A stretch of DNA of 64,000 nt from Ruminiclostridium sp. (GCA_017935365.1 JAGBHT010000047.1:1-64000), one strand, 5' to 3'. Positions 34,962 through 44,231 are shown, counted from the first letter of the stretch. Numbers and translations: made by a program. The notes: generated by a model not told the origin, from the letters alone.

Positions 34962-36514
34962 AGCGTTATGTAGCGTCTTATAAGCGCACCATTTGTTACG
35001 CCGAGAGCATACAATGCACCTATTACACTGCTCTCTCTGTTTATCTGATGAACAACGAATACCGAGATTACATAGGCAAACAGTGCCATAAGTATTACGC
35101 AAGCCGCAAGTCCACCGTATTTGTTCATTATAACGTCACCTGCCGCACCTGCGATACGGACGTTATCCGCTCTTTCAACAAACGATGTGAGGTTGGTAAG
35201 GTCAAGGTCGAATGCCGCGTCAAGCAGTTTTCCGATATTGCTATTAAGCTCGTGTATTCCGTCCGCAAGTTTGCCTACGCCGTCCTTTGCGTCTTTCGCA
35301 CCGTCGGCAAGCTCATTAGCACCGTCTTTTGCGTCCTTTGCACCGTCAGCGAGTTCCTTTGCTCCGTTTACTGCATCGTTTGCACCGGTTGATAACTGCT
35401 CAGTTCCACGGACTGCACTGCTTACACCCGATACGAGTTCGGAAGAGCCGCTCTTTGCGCTTTTAAGTCCTGTTGCAAGGCTGTCCGCACCGCTTACAAG
35501 AGCATTCATAGTAGGCGGGATAAGTCCTGCGGAATCTGCTCCGACTATTGCGCCGTTAAGAGATGAAGCACCGCTCGATAATTCGCCCAGACCCTTGTCA
35601 AGAGCCGATGCACCGTCGTATATTGCGGTCATACCACTGTGGAGCTGTACCGTGCCGTCAGATAAAGTTTTAAGTCCGTCGTACAGCTTGTCTGCTCCGG
35701 CCGACAGATCTTTAAGTCCGTCATGAAGTTTGTCTGCTCCGTCAGCCAGATCGTTGATACCGTTTTCAATCTCGATGCGTTTTTCAAGCGCTTCGTTTAC
35801 CGTTTCAAGATAATATTTGTCGGTGACTTTCGTATAGTCAAAATCAAAATCCTCTATAAGCTCTTTCAGCTTGTCATCGGTCATATCGTTTCCGAGAAGA
35901 TAACCGTATGTAAAGGTCTGTGCCGACTTTGAACTGTCGGAAACTCTTTCATACTCGCTGTCGGTAACAAATATCAAGCCGAAATTCTTACTTGATACAG
36001 CCATATCGGACATATTCTGATACGGCGCATCATAATCTGGAGATGCGCCTATGCCGCATACGGTGTACTCCGTGCCGCCGACTGTCAGCTTATCGCCGAC
36101 ATTAAGACTGTGTTCCTCGGCATATCTGCGTTCAACGACCGCTTCGTTGCTGTTTGCCGGATATTCGCCGCTTACAAGCTCAACAAGGTCGATATTCTTA
36201 CGGTTTTTCATCACTCTGACCGTTGAGCCGTCCTCCGCCTTTATATCAAGGCTGTACATATGTTCAAGAGTAACGCCCTTGTCGGTGATTTCTTTTTCCT
36301 GATCGTCTGTCAGGGGTAAGAATGTTGTAAACTGTCCGTCCTCAACGTGGTTTGCGGCGCTATGCTCATCTGTTCTGATAATAATCGTATCCGAGCTTGC
36401 CACTATCGCCGTTACAAGATACATACAAAGGGCGATCAGCAACAGCAGTGCTATGTACTTCGGAAGATTTGACTTGAACTCCCTCGGTATTCTTTTTGAA
36501 AGTACCTTGTTCAT
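34952..36514 (-). CDS. FtsX-type ABC permease, N-terminal fragment (frameshifted)
   Basis: Starts MNKVLSKRIPREFKSNLPKYI with a first membrane helix at ~20-40, followed by a MacB-like periplasmic part. From ~245 to 430 there is a long coiled region of repeating motifs (LADGADKLHDGLKDLSAGAD, then KELADGAKDAKDGANELADG), as in the YhgE/Pip-like stalks of large Gram-positive permeases. It then reaches an FtsX helix and stops at TAA (34952) just after TLPT. The missing half continues in another frame. Confidence 0.82.
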   Translation of the reverse strand: MNKVLSKRIPREFKSNLPKYIALLLLIALCMYLVTAIVASSDTIIIRTDEHSAANHVEDGQFTTFLPLTDDQEKEITDKGVTLEHMYSLDIKAEDGSTVRVMKNRKNIDLVELVSGEYPANSNEAVVERRYAEEHSLNVGDKLTVGGTEYTVCGIGASPDYDAPYQNMSDMAVSSKNFGLIFVTDSEYERVSDSSKSAQTFTYGYLLGNDMTDDKLKELIEDFDFDYTKVTDKYYLETVNEALEKRIEIENGINDLADGADKLHDGLKDLSAGADKLYDGLKTLSDGTVQLHSGMTAIYDGASALDKGLGELSSGASSLNGAIVGADSAGLIPPTMNALVSGADSLATGLKSAKSGSSELVSGVSSAVRGTEQLSTGANDAVNGAKELADGAKDAKDGANELADGAKDAKDGVGKLADGIHELNSNIGKLLDAAFDLDLTNLTSFVERADNVRIAGAAGDVIMNKYGGLAACVILMALFAYVISVFVVHQINRESSVIGALYALGVTNGALIRRYITLPT

Positions 36515-36515
36515 A

Positions 36516-37154
36516 TTACAGATCCTCCAGCTCGGCGGCAGGTATCAGCGTTTCGTTGTAATAATCCTTTTTGATAAGTCCGTCCTTTAGGATTATTACC
36601 TTATGCACCATATTCTTTATCGCGTTGTTATGCGTAACTATCAGCATCGTTGTGCCGTATTTCTTATTTACCTGTTCAAGAAGTACAAGTATATCCCTTG
36701 AAGTTTTTGAATCAAGTGCACCTGTGGGCTCGTCACACAGCAGAAGCTTCGGGTTCTTGATAAGCGCTCTTGCTATGGCACATCTCTGTTGCTGACCGCC
36801 GGAGAGCTGTGAGGGAAATTTCTTTCTGTGCTCGGTAAGTCCGAGGATGTCAAGCAGTTCGTTCATATCAAGCGGCTTGTCGGTAAGGCACTCGCATACC
36901 TGAATGTTTTCCTCAACTGTGAGATTAGGCACAAGGTTGTAGAACTGGAATATAAAGCCGAGGTTTGCCTTTCTGTACTTTGCCAGTGCGTCTGCCTTAA
37001 GCCCGAATATTTCCGTGCCGTCAACCTTTACCGAGCCGCTGTCCATAATGTCAAGACCGCCTATGCAGTTAAGCGGTGTCGATTTACCCAAACCGCTCGT
37101 GCCCTGTATTACGCACATTTCGCCCTTTTCAACGCTTGTGGTCACACCCTTCAA
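36516..37154 (-). CDS. ABC transporter ATPase, 5' frameshifted
   Basis: A MacB/LolD-type ATPase with FQFYNLVPNLTVEENIQ, LSGGQQQRCAIARAL, LLLCDEPTGALDSKTS and VTHN. Walker A reads GTSGLGKSTPLNC, with Pro where Leu is usual. The open frame has only an implausible TTG start. Upstream in the same frame lies KDVKKSYGSDAGYTQVLKG, and a good ATG with GGGAGG at 37216 is one base out of frame. One extra A in the run at 37200-37203 would restore a ~233-residue protein. The gene is likely a pseudogene or carries a sequencing indel. Confidence 0.8.
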   Translation of the reverse strand: MKGVTTSVEKGEMCVIQGTSGLGKSTPLNCIGGLDIMDSGSVKVDGTEIFGLKADALAKYRKANLGFIFQFYNLVPNLTVEENIQVCECLTDKPLDMNELLDILGLTEHRKKFPSQLSGGQQQRCAIARALIKNPKLLLCDEPTGALDSKTSRDILVLLEQVNKKYGTTMLIVTHNNAIKNMVHKVIILKDGLIKKDYYNETLIPAAELEDL

Positions 37155-37258
37155 TACCTGTGTGTAGCCTGCGTCAGAGCCGTAGCTCTTTTTTACGTCT
37201 TTTCTTCAAGATACATTCCTTTGTCCTCCCGTATCATTATTAGTTATATCTAACCGTA

Positions 37259-37272
37259 TTAGCACGAGCTAA
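37259..37272. promoter_or_regulatory. Candidate TetR operator
   Basis: TTAGCACGAGCTAA is a perfect palindrome with a 4-base centre (TTAGC/GCTAA). It lies between the TetR gene and the ABC genes, overlapping the -35 area of a minus-strand promoter (TATAAC at 37244-37249). It is the natural candidate for the TetR-family binding site. Confidence 0.5.
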
Positions 37273-37330
37273 CATAACAGCGTTATCCTGCAGCGCTTTT
37301 TAATGACCGCCATGCGGCGGTCAGATTTTC

Positions 37331-37963
37331 TTATTCATCTCTGACAGGCAATAAGTCAAACCACATCTTGACCATTGCACCCATCATGCGCTCTGCGTAC
37401 ACAAGACCCTTTTCTTTTTCGGGGACGTGGGTAAGCAGATGTATGAACATCTCTATATCCATATGAGCGAGCCAGTGGAGCATATATTCGTCAACGTGAT
37501 AGCCCGGCATATTTTTAAGAAGAGCTTCGGCACTTGTACGGAATCCCTCTTCCATAAGTGCAACAAACTCATCAACGCAGTTTTCGTAAACCGAACCCTG
37601 CGCCTTTGTAAGAAGCAGCAGGAATGCGTCATAGTTGTCATAAAGATAGCCCACCATAGTGACAGCCTCTTTGTGTGTCGCTATCTGGTTTTCAACGCTC
37701 CTTGTCTGTTCGTCGGTCGAGCCCATATATTCCTCGTCTTCACGGTTATGCTCGATCAGCATTTCTTTCAGCTTTAAAAGCGGAGGTGCGACGATCGCAC
37801 TGAATAAGTCGTCCTTATTTTTGAAAAAGAAGTAGAGCGCACCGGTCGTAACGCCTGCGTTTGTGCAGATCTTTCTGAGGGACGCTTTTGCAAAGCCGTT
37901 TTCAAAAAACTCTGTCTTTGCGCTGTCGATCAACTTCTGTCTTGTTTCGTTGTCCTCGTGCAT
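37331..37963 (-). CDS. TetR-family regulator
   Basis: Starts MHEDNETRQKLIDSAK (37963) with GAAAGGAAG upstream. The N-terminal TetR helix-turn-helix reads FFENGFAKASLRKICTNAGVTTGALYFFFKNKDDLF. The C-terminal ~150 residues are the ligand-sensing/dimer domain, with no close family visible. It sits upstream of the broken ABC efflux genes on the same strand and probably represses them. The gene itself looks intact. Confidence 0.9.
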   Translation of the reverse strand: MHEDNETRQKLIDSAKTEFFENGFAKASLRKICTNAGVTTGALYFFFKNKDDLFSAIVAPPLLKLKEMLIEHNREDEEYMGSTDEQTRSVENQIATHKEAVTMVGYLYDNYDAFLLLLTKAQGSVYENCVDEFVALMEEGFRTSAEALLKNMPGYHVDEYMLHWLAHMDIEMFIHLLTHVPEKEKGLVYAERMMGAMVKMWFDLLPVRDE

Positions 37964-38100
37964 ACTGTCACTTCCTTTCAATGTTGTTGTGCAGATTGAC
38001 GACAGATGTTCTTTCCGGCGGCATTTCAGGCGCACTCTTTCTTCTGTAATTCTCCTATGCTGTCAATTCGATAAATTTTTAACGATTTTGCCGAAATCGG

Positions 38101-38167
38101 TTGACACCGCTTACATTTTTTAATATAATAATATATGTATAGACAGACGGAAGAATAGTATCTTCCG
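38101..38167 (+). promoter_or_regulatory. Consensus promoter and leader hairpin of the rex operon
   Basis: TTGACA (38101-38106) and TATAAT (38124-38129) with 17 bases between. In the leader, CGGAAGA and TCTTCCG form a hairpin. No clear Rex palindrome of the TTGTTAA...TTAACAA type was recognised. Confidence 0.75.
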
Positions 38168-38185
38168 CACAGAAAGGCAGAACAA

Positions 38186-38821
38186 ATGAACGGTACAATT
38201 TCTAAGCAAGCACTGAGGAGATTGCCATTCTACCTTGAATATCTGAAGAAAAAGCAGACCGAGGGCGTCCGCAACATTTCGGCAACGACTGTTGCAAACG
38301 ACCTTAAGCTGAACGAGGTGCAGGTCCGCAAGGACTTAGCGGCGGTAAGTCTTACGGGCGGCAAGCCGAAAACGGGCTATGTTGCCACAGAACTTATCCG
38401 CGACCTTGAGAGTTTTCTAGGATATGACAACACGAAAGAGGCAGTAATCGCAGGTGCGGGAAAGCTTGGACAGGCGCTCCTTGCGTATAAGGAATTTGAA
38501 CGCTACGGTCTTGATATAGTAGCGGCATTCGATACGGACGAGAGCGTTGTTGACGGTAAGCGTGTACTTCCGGCTGAAAAGATGTCGGATCTGTGCTCAA
38601 GACTTAAAATTCATATCGGTATTATCTGCGTTCCGCCCGAATGCGCACAACAGGTCTGCGATGAAATGGTGGCGTGCGGAATACTTGCGATATGGAACTT
38701 TACCTCCGTACATCTGTCCGTGCCATCCGGCGTACTCGTCCAGTATGAAAACCTGGCGGCTTCTCTTGCGGTGCTTTCACAAAATCTGGAGTTTGAAATC
38801 AGGGACGGTCACATTTTCTGA
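38186..38821 (+). CDS. rex: Redox-sensing repressor Rex
   Basis: The 211-residue protein has an N-terminal winged helix with LPFYLEYLKKK and NEVQVRKDLAAVS, and a C-terminal Rossmann domain with VIAGAGKLGQALLAY (NADH site) and AIWNFT. Rex binds DNA when NAD+/NADH is high and derepresses fermentation and hydrogenase genes when NADH accumulates. It is the first gene of the hydrogenase cluster, so it probably controls its own operon. Confidence 0.95.
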   Translation: MNGTISKQALRRLPFYLEYLKKKQTEGVRNISATTVANDLKLNEVQVRKDLAAVSLTGGKPKTGYVATELIRDLESFLGYDNTKEAVIAGAGKLGQALLAYKEFERYGLDIVAAFDTDESVVDGKRVLPAEKMSDLCSRLKIHIGIICVPPECAQQVCDEMVACGILAIWNFTSVHLSVPSGVLVQYENLAASLAVLSQNLEFEIRDGHIF

Positions 38822-38855
38822 TATACTCCGCTTTATTTGAAAGGAAACGGATATT

Positions 38856-39104
38856 ATGAAGAACATCAGCATCTGCGTGGGAAGCTCATGCCATTTAAAA
38901 GGCTCGTACAAAATAATCGAGCTTGCAAAGGACTACATAGCAAACCACAACATCGGGGATAAGGTAAACCTCGGCGCCGCTTTCTGTCTCGGAAGATGCA
39001 CAGACGGCGTTACAATAAAAATAGATGATGAGATAATCTGCGGAGTAAACGAAAACAACTTCCAGCAGATATTTGACGAAAAAGTACTTGCCTGTCTTGG
39101 CTGA
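38856..39104 (+). CDS. Thioredoxin-like 2Fe-2S ferredoxin
   Basis: 82 residues with the four-Cys pattern of thioredoxin-like [2Fe-2S] ferredoxins (NuoE/HydC type): CVGSSCHLKG near the start, then AAFCLGRCTDG. It lacks the helical N-domain of full NuoE. It may shuttle electrons to or from the hydrogenases encoded downstream. AAAGGAAA lies before the ATG. Confidence 0.88.
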   Translation: MKNISICVGSSCHLKGSYKIIELAKDYIANHNIGDKVNLGAAFCLGRCTDGVTIKIDDEIICGVNENNFQQIFDEKVLACLG

Positions 39105-39146
39105 CGGCAATACGGAAAACGAAAGAACAGGATCGGTGAATTGATA

Positions 39147-39530
39147 ATGCTCACAACAGGATCAAAGGGAAAAGCAGAAGTAAAGGTTGACGATACAAAC
39201 ACGGCTGTTACAATGGGCAGCGGCTCGCTGAAAGTATTCGCTACTCCCGCTATGATCGCACTTATAGAAAAAGCGGCTTGCTCGGCGCTTGACGGTCAGC
39301 TTGAGGACGGTATGACAACAGTCGGCACAAAGCTTGACGTTGCGCACGTTGCCGCAACCCCTGTCGGTATGACTGTTACCGCAGAGGCTACCCTGACCGA
39401 GATCGACAACCGCAGACTTGTGTTTGAAGTTGTCGCAAAGGACGAAAAGGACGTTATCGGCAAGGGTACGCACGAACGCTTTATTGTGAACGCAGAAAAA
39501 TTCACCGCCAAGACTTATGGCAAGGTGTAA
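39147..39530 (+). CDS. Hot-dog thioesterase, FlK-like
   Basis: 127 residues with the FlK-family pattern: FATPAMIALIEKAACSALD, then GTKLDVAHVAATPVGMTV. The Thr, Glu and His known as the catalytic set of fluoroacetyl-CoA thioesterase FlK are all present. Family members are common in Clostridia and usually act on ordinary short acyl-CoAs. It sits in the hydrogenase operon, four bases ahead of the sensory hydrogenase. Confidence 0.88.
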   Translation: MLTTGSKGKAEVKVDDTNTAVTMGSGSLKVFATPAMIALIEKAACSALDGQLEDGMTTVGTKLDVAHVAATPVGMTVTAEATLTEIDNRRLVFEVVAKDEKDVIGKGTHERFIVNAEKFTAKTYGKV

Positions 39531-39533
39531 TTT

Positions 39534-41216
39534 ATGAGCTATTTACGGCTGAAGAAATCCAACTGCAAAAACTGTTATAAATGTATAAGGCACTGCCCGG
39601 TAAAGTCTATCCGCTTTTCGGACGGTCAGGCGAATATCGTTGAGGACGAATGTATTCTGTGCGGTATGTGCTTTGTAGCCTGTCCCCAGAACGCAAAACA
39701 GATAAGAAACGATGTAGGCAAGGCAAAAGAGCTTATTTCATCGGGCGCTCCCGTTTATGTCAGCATTGCTCCGTCATTTGTCGCAAACTATGACGGCGTT
39801 GGCATAAACTCAATGAACGAGGCGTTAAAAAAGCTCGGCTTTGCGGGTGCGGAAGAAACCGCAGAGGGCGCACAGCTTGTTACCGAGCAGTATGAAAAGC
39901 TGGTAGCGGACGGCGAGCATAAAATAATTATAAGCTCCTGCTGTCACACGGTAAACACCCTTATACAGAAATATTACCCACAGGCTCTCCCCTACCTTGC
40001 ACAGGTGAAATCACCTATGCTTGCCCACGGAGAGATACTTAAAAAGAAATATCCCGGCTGTCACACCGTATTCATCGGTCCGTGCCTTTCAAAAAAGGCG
40101 GAGGCTGACGCATACGCAGGTGCGATTGATTGTGTTCTTACCTTTGAGGAGCTTACCGGCTGGCTCAAGGAAGAGAACATTGAAGTCTGTCCCACCGCCG
40201 ACAATGCCGAAAGGAGCGACAGAGCGAAAACAAGGCTTTATCCCACCACATCGGGCATTCTGCGCTCGATGAACAAGGACAATCCCGAATATCTCTATAT
40301 GGCGATAGATGGTGTTGAAAACTGCCGTAACGCTCTGCGTGATATAATCGACGGCAATGTCGGAAAGTGCTTTATAGAAATGTCCGCCTGTGTAAACAGC
40401 TGTATAGGCGGTCCTGCAATGGACAAAAAGCACGAGGGCGTTATCCACGAAAGAAGAGCGGTCGATGAGTTTGCCGGAAGCGGTAAATTCGATACGCCGG
40501 AGCTTTCAGATATGACAAAATCACTTCCGTTCATCGGCGTTCAGAAAACCATGCCCGGAAGTAAGGCTATAGAAGAGATACTCCGCAAGATGAACAAGAG
40601 CGATCCGTCGCAGGAGCTCAACTGCGGAAGCTGCGGATATGATACCTGCCGTGAAAAAGCGGTAGCTATACTTCAGGGCAAGGCTGATCTTACCATGTGT
40701 CTGCCGTATCTCAAGGAGAAGGCAGAGAGCTTCTCGGACAACATTATCACCAATACCCCCAACGGCATTATGGTGCTGAGCGAGGACCTGGAAGTACAGC
40801 AGATAAACAAGGCGGCGCGTGAGATAATGAACATCAAGAGTCTGTCCGATGTTATGGGCTGTCCCGTTGTAAGAATACTTGATCCCGTATCGTATCTTGA
40901 GGTTATGAACACAGGGGAGAATATCCACAACAAGCGCACTTATCTTGCCGAATACGGAAAGTATGTCGAAGAAACGATAATCTATGATAAGAGCTATCAT
41001 ATCATAATGTCGATAATGCGTGATATTACCGGTGAAGAGATAGCAAGAGCGAAGCGTGAAAAGAACGCCGCCGAAACTATCGCAGTCACCGACAAGGTAA
41101 TTGAAAAGCAGATGCGTGTCGTTCAGGAAATAGCGTCACTTCTCGGCGAAACTACCGCCGAAACAAAGGTCGCACTTACAAAGCTCAAGGAGAACCTGTC
41201 AAATGATGAACAGTAA
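39534..41216 (+). CDS. hydS: PAS-containing sensory [FeFe]-hydrogenase (HydS type)
   Basis: Domains in order: 2[4Fe-4S] ferredoxin (Cys 11-21 and 40-50), [FeFe]-hydrogenase H-cluster domain (~60-360), a CGSCGYDTC Fe-S motif (~365), and a PAS domain (~405-510) ending in a helical linker. The H-cluster motifs are altered: SSCCH (135-138) for TSCCP, FIGPCLSKK, and EMSACVNSCIGG. The family resembles HydS of Ruminococcus albus, thought to sense H2. It overlaps the SpoIIE-type phosphatase gene, its likely output partner. Confidence 0.9.
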   Translation: MSYLRLKKSNCKNCYKCIRHCPVKSIRFSDGQANIVEDECILCGMCFVACPQNAKQIRNDVGKAKELISSGAPVYVSIAPSFVANYDGVGINSMNEALKKLGFAGAEETAEGAQLVTEQYEKLVADGEHKIIISSCCHTVNTLIQKYYPQALPYLAQVKSPMLAHGEILKKKYPGCHTVFIGPCLSKKAEADAYAGAIDCVLTFEELTGWLKEENIEVCPTADNAERSDRAKTRLYPTTSGILRSMNKDNPEYLYMAIDGVENCRNALRDIIDGNVGKCFIEMSACVNSCIGGPAMDKKHEGVIHERRAVDEFAGSGKFDTPELSDMTKSLPFIGVQKTMPGSKAIEEILRKMNKSDPSQELNCGSCGYDTCREKAVAILQGKADLTMCLPYLKEKAESFSDNIITNTPNGIMVLSEDLEVQQINKAAREIMNIKSLSDVMGCPVVRILDPVSYLEVMNTGENIHNKRTYLAEYGKYVEETIIYDKSYHIIMSIMRDITGEEIARAKREKNAAETIAVTDKVIEKQMRVVQEIASLLGETTAETKVALTKLKENLSNDEQ

Positions 41217-42390
41217 AGCGTTCAGCTTCTGCACCGATATAGGTTATCTCAGTGTCAACAAGCACGACGAACAGCTTTGCGGCGACCATGTGGAGCTGGT
41301 CGAACAGGACGAAAACTCAATAGTGTTCGTGCTGGCAGACGGACTGGGAAGCGGTGTAAAAGCGTCAATTCTTTCAACGCTGACATCCAAGATAATATCC
41401 ACCATGATGGCGAACAACATGAGCGTTGAGGACTGCGTTGCAACTATGGCGGCTACCCTGCCGGTATGCGAGGTGCGCAAGGTCGCATATTCGACCTTTA
41501 CCATAATACGGGTGGTAAACAACAAAGAGGCTGAGATAATCCAGTACGACAATCCGCAGGTCATAATGCTGCGTGACGGCAAAAATTTCGACTATCCGAA
41601 AACCATAAATCAGATAGACGGCAAGACGATATATATATCAAAGGTACAGCTGAAGCTTGATGATACATTCATCACGACAAGCGACGGCGCTATCTATGCA
41701 GGCGTCGGCTCGTCACTGAATTTCGGTTGGCAGAGGGATAATATAATAGAATTCATGGAGGGCATCTATGACAGGGAGTTCTCCGCAAAGGCTCTCGCTA
41801 CACTGCTCCTTGACGAATGTGTACGGCTGTACGGCGGCTCGCCGGGCGATGATACGACTGTCGGCGTTATAAAGATCCGTGAGCGTGAACAGGTGAACCT
41901 GATGATAGGTCCGCCGTCAGACCCCAAGGATCTCAACAAGATGATGACGCTGTTCTTCTCAAAAGAAGGAAAACATATCGTCTGCGGCGGTACGACATCT
42001 ACGCTTACGGGACAGTTCTTAGGAAAGCCCGTAATACCCTGCCTTGACTACATCAGCCCCGATATTCCGCCTATGGCGACAATTGAGGGCGTTGACATAG
42101 TTACCGAGGGCGTTATCACGATAAGCAAGGTGCTTGACTATGCAAAGGACTACCTCGGAGAAAACAAGCTGTACGATGACTGGACTATTTTGCAGGACGG
42201 TGCATCGTGCATAGCGAGAATGCTCTTTGAGGACGCTACCGATATAAATTTCTATGTCGGAAGAGCGGTCAATGCGGCGCACCAGAACCCAAATCTGCCT
42301 ATCACGTTCAACATAAAAATGCAGCTCGTTGACGAGCTGAGCAAATGCCTTAGGCAGATGGGCAAAAAAATAAAAGTAAGCTATTTCTAA
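41203..42390 (+). CDS. SpoIIE-family serine phosphatase
   Basis: The 395-residue protein starts MMNSKAFSFCTDIGYLSVNK and has PP2C/SpoIIE metal motifs: SIVFVLADGLGSGVKAS and, later, TFITTSDGAIYAG and GGSPGDDTTVGVIKI. The C-terminal ~150 residues do not match a domain I recognise. It overlaps hydS by 14 bases, so a relay from H2 sensing to protein dephosphorylation is plausible. The dephosphorylated target is not evident. Confidence 0.87.
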   Translation: MMNSKAFSFCTDIGYLSVNKHDEQLCGDHVELVEQDENSIVFVLADGLGSGVKASILSTLTSKIISTMMANNMSVEDCVATMAATLPVCEVRKVAYSTFTIIRVVNNKEAEIIQYDNPQVIMLRDGKNFDYPKTINQIDGKTIYISKVQLKLDDTFITTSDGAIYAGVGSSLNFGWQRDNIIEFMEGIYDREFSAKALATLLLDECVRLYGGSPGDDTTVGVIKIREREQVNLMIGPPSDPKDLNKMMTLFFSKEGKHIVCGGTTSTLTGQFLGKPVIPCLDYISPDIPPMATIEGVDIVTEGVITISKVLDYAKDYLGENKLYDDWTILQDGASCIARMLFEDATDINFYVGRAVNAAHQNPNLPITFNIKMQLVDELSKCLRQMGKKIKVSYF

Positions 42391-42485
42391 AGAAAAAGCT
42401 TGAAATAAAAAGTAGAACAAGAAGAAAAACAATGCGAAAGGAGAGACCGCACAGCGGTCGGCGGGGAAATTCCGCAGTAAGAAAA

Positions 42486-43967
42486 ATGGACAAGAAGTTA
42501 AGAAAGTTTGACACCAAGGTACAGTACCTTAAGTACAAGGTTTTAAGAGAGGTCGCAAGACACGCATGGACGACAGAGGGCACAGAAAAGCCTGCAGATT
42601 CGTTCAGCTTCTTCAATGACGTTGCAAAGAACATCGTCAAGGACAAGCCTACAATGAGATGCTGTATATATAAGGAAAGAGCGATCGTTTCAGAGCGTAT
42701 AAAGATAGCTATGGGCGGCGATCCCACAAACCCCAACGTAATTGAAGTCATCGACATTGCCTGTGACGAATGTCCTGTCGGCGGTTATGACGTAACAGAG
42801 GCGTGCAGAGGCTGTATCGCCCACCGCTGCGAGGACGTGTGCCGTATGGGTGCTATCACATTTGACGAACATCAGAAAGCGCACATTGACAAGTCAAAGT
42901 GCGTAAACTGCGGTCAGTGCGCAAAGGTTTGTCCCTATGGTGCTATCCTTGAATTCAAGCGTCCTTGTGAAAGAGCCTGCAAGATAGGCGCTATCTCAAG
43001 AGCGACAGACACAAGCTCGGCTGCGGCTCATATCGACAACGACAAGTGCATCTCATGCGGTGCGTGCGTTTACACCTGTCCCTTCGGTGCGATAAGCGAC
43101 AAGTCATACATAGTTGACATTATAGAAACGTTAAAGGGCAGCAACAACAATCAGAACTACAAGGTTTATGCTGTAGTAGCGCCCTCGATTGCAAGCCAGT
43201 TCAGCTATGCGAAGCTCGATCAGGTGGTTACGGCTATCAAGCAGCTTGGCTTCCACAGCGTAGTTGAGGCGGCGCTCGGTGCGGATATGGTAGCGTACAA
43301 GGAGTCAAAGGAGCTTGCCGAAAAGGGCTTCCTTACAAGCTCGTGCTGTCCTGCATTCGTAATGTACATCGAGAAGGCATTCCCGACTATGACAGACAGG
43401 ATTTCGCACAACCTGTCACCTATGGCTGAAATAGCAAAGTACATCAAGGACAGCGATCCCACAGCCAAGGTAGTATTCATCGGTCCTTGCACCGCAAAGA
43501 AGATGGAAGTACAGTGGGACAAGGTAAAGCCTTATGTAGACTATGCAATGACGTTTGAAGAGTTACAGGCTATCTTCGACAGCAAGGATATAGAGGTATC
43601 CGAGCTTGATGGAACAGAGCTTGACAACGCTTCTTATTACGGAAGAATATTTGCACGTTGCGGAGGTCTTGCAGACGCAGTTGCGGAAGCTCTCAAGGAA
43701 CAGGGTAACGAGGACTTCAAGCTTAACGGCCTTTCCTGCGACGGTATTGAAGAATGTAAGCGTGCGCTTATGCGTGCATCTAAAAATCTCCTGCCCAATA
43801 ACTTCATTGAAGGTATGGCTTGTGTCGGCGGTTGCATCGGGGGAGCAGGTTGCCTGACACACGGCGAAAAGAACAAGGCAGAGGTCGACAAGTACGGTAA
43901 GCTTGCACATGAAAAGACTATTACAGAGGCAATACAGTCTTTTACAAACGTTGAACCTAAAAAGTAA
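42486..43967 (+). CDS. hydA: [FeFe]-hydrogenase, HydA2 type
   Basis: The start is uncertain. An ATG at 42432 adds 18 low-complexity residues without a good site; MDKKLRKFDTKVQYLKYKV (42486) looks like the conserved N-terminus. Multiple [4Fe-4S] motifs (CIAHRCEDVC, CVNCGQCAKVC, CISCGACVYTC) precede the H-cluster domain with TSSCCPAF, FIGPCTAKKMEV and EGMACVGGCIGG, all intact. It is a non-bifurcating type ferredoxin-linked hydrogenase. A GACCGC/GCGGTC hairpin lies in the region between the two starts. Confidence 0.92.
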   Translation: MDKKLRKFDTKVQYLKYKVLREVARHAWTTEGTEKPADSFSFFNDVAKNIVKDKPTMRCCIYKERAIVSERIKIAMGGDPTNPNVIEVIDIACDECPVGGYDVTEACRGCIAHRCEDVCRMGAITFDEHQKAHIDKSKCVNCGQCAKVCPYGAILEFKRPCERACKIGAISRATDTSSAAAHIDNDKCISCGACVYTCPFGAISDKSYIVDIIETLKGSNNNQNYKVYAVVAPSIASQFSYAKLDQVVTAIKQLGFHSVVEAALGADMVAYKESKELAEKGFLTSSCCPAFVMYIEKAFPTMTDRISHNLSPMAEIAKYIKDSDPTAKVVFIGPCTAKKMEVQWDKVKPYVDYAMTFEELQAIFDSKDIEVSELDGTELDNASYYGRIFARCGGLADAVAEALKEQGNEDFKLNGLSCDGIEECKRALMRASKNLLPNNFIEGMACVGGCIGGAGCLTHGEKNKAEVDKYGKLAHEKTITEAIQSFTNVEPKK

Positions 43968-44006
43968 AATAAATATATACAGACTGTCAAAAAAATGTAT
44001 TTATAA

Positions 44007-44160
44007 CGGGGTTTGGGGCGTAGCCCCAAGCGGGGTGAGGGCGACAGCCCCACACTCAGCCCGGCACGGATGCCGGACGTGTATGCCCAAAGGCTCTGCA
44101 CGATGCAGAGCCAACCAAGCATACACAACCTTTCACCGTGGGAAAGGGGTTTGGGGATAG
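44007..44160. repeat. Structured GGGGCGTAGCCCC repeat block
   Basis: TTGGGGC/GCCCCAA (44013-44019, 44023-44029) starts the block. It contains CCGGCA/TGCCGG, and a nested structure with outer stem GTGTATGC (44079-44086) / GCATACAC (44119-44126) enclosing GGCTCTGCA/TGCAGAGCC (44092-44112). It lies between hydA and the LysR gene, with no gene in the 308-base gap. A promoter for the LysR gene lies downstream. Confidence 0.75.
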
Positions 44161-44201
44161 GGTTTAAGAAGTTGCTCCATTTTTATAAAAAAGAGTCTTT
44201 T

Positions 44202-44231
44202 TTGCAGACTGTAATATATAAGGGTTATAAT
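44202..44231 (+). promoter_or_regulatory. Promoter of the LysR-M42 operon
   Basis: TTGCAG (44202-44207) and TATAAT (44226-44231), spacing 18, about 45 bases before the LysR start. Confidence 0.6.

Noticed and set aside
34952..35102. Programmed -1 frameshift joining the two permease halves
   Set aside because: The CTCCCCA context is not a classic slippery heptamer, and the adjacent ATPase gene also has a homopolymer indel, so mutation or error is more likely.
39147..39530. Fluoroacetate resistance linked with the fluoride riboswitch in the same window
   Set aside because: The FlK-like gene is 11 kb away in a hydrogenase operon, and such thioesterases are common without any fluoro-metabolite role.
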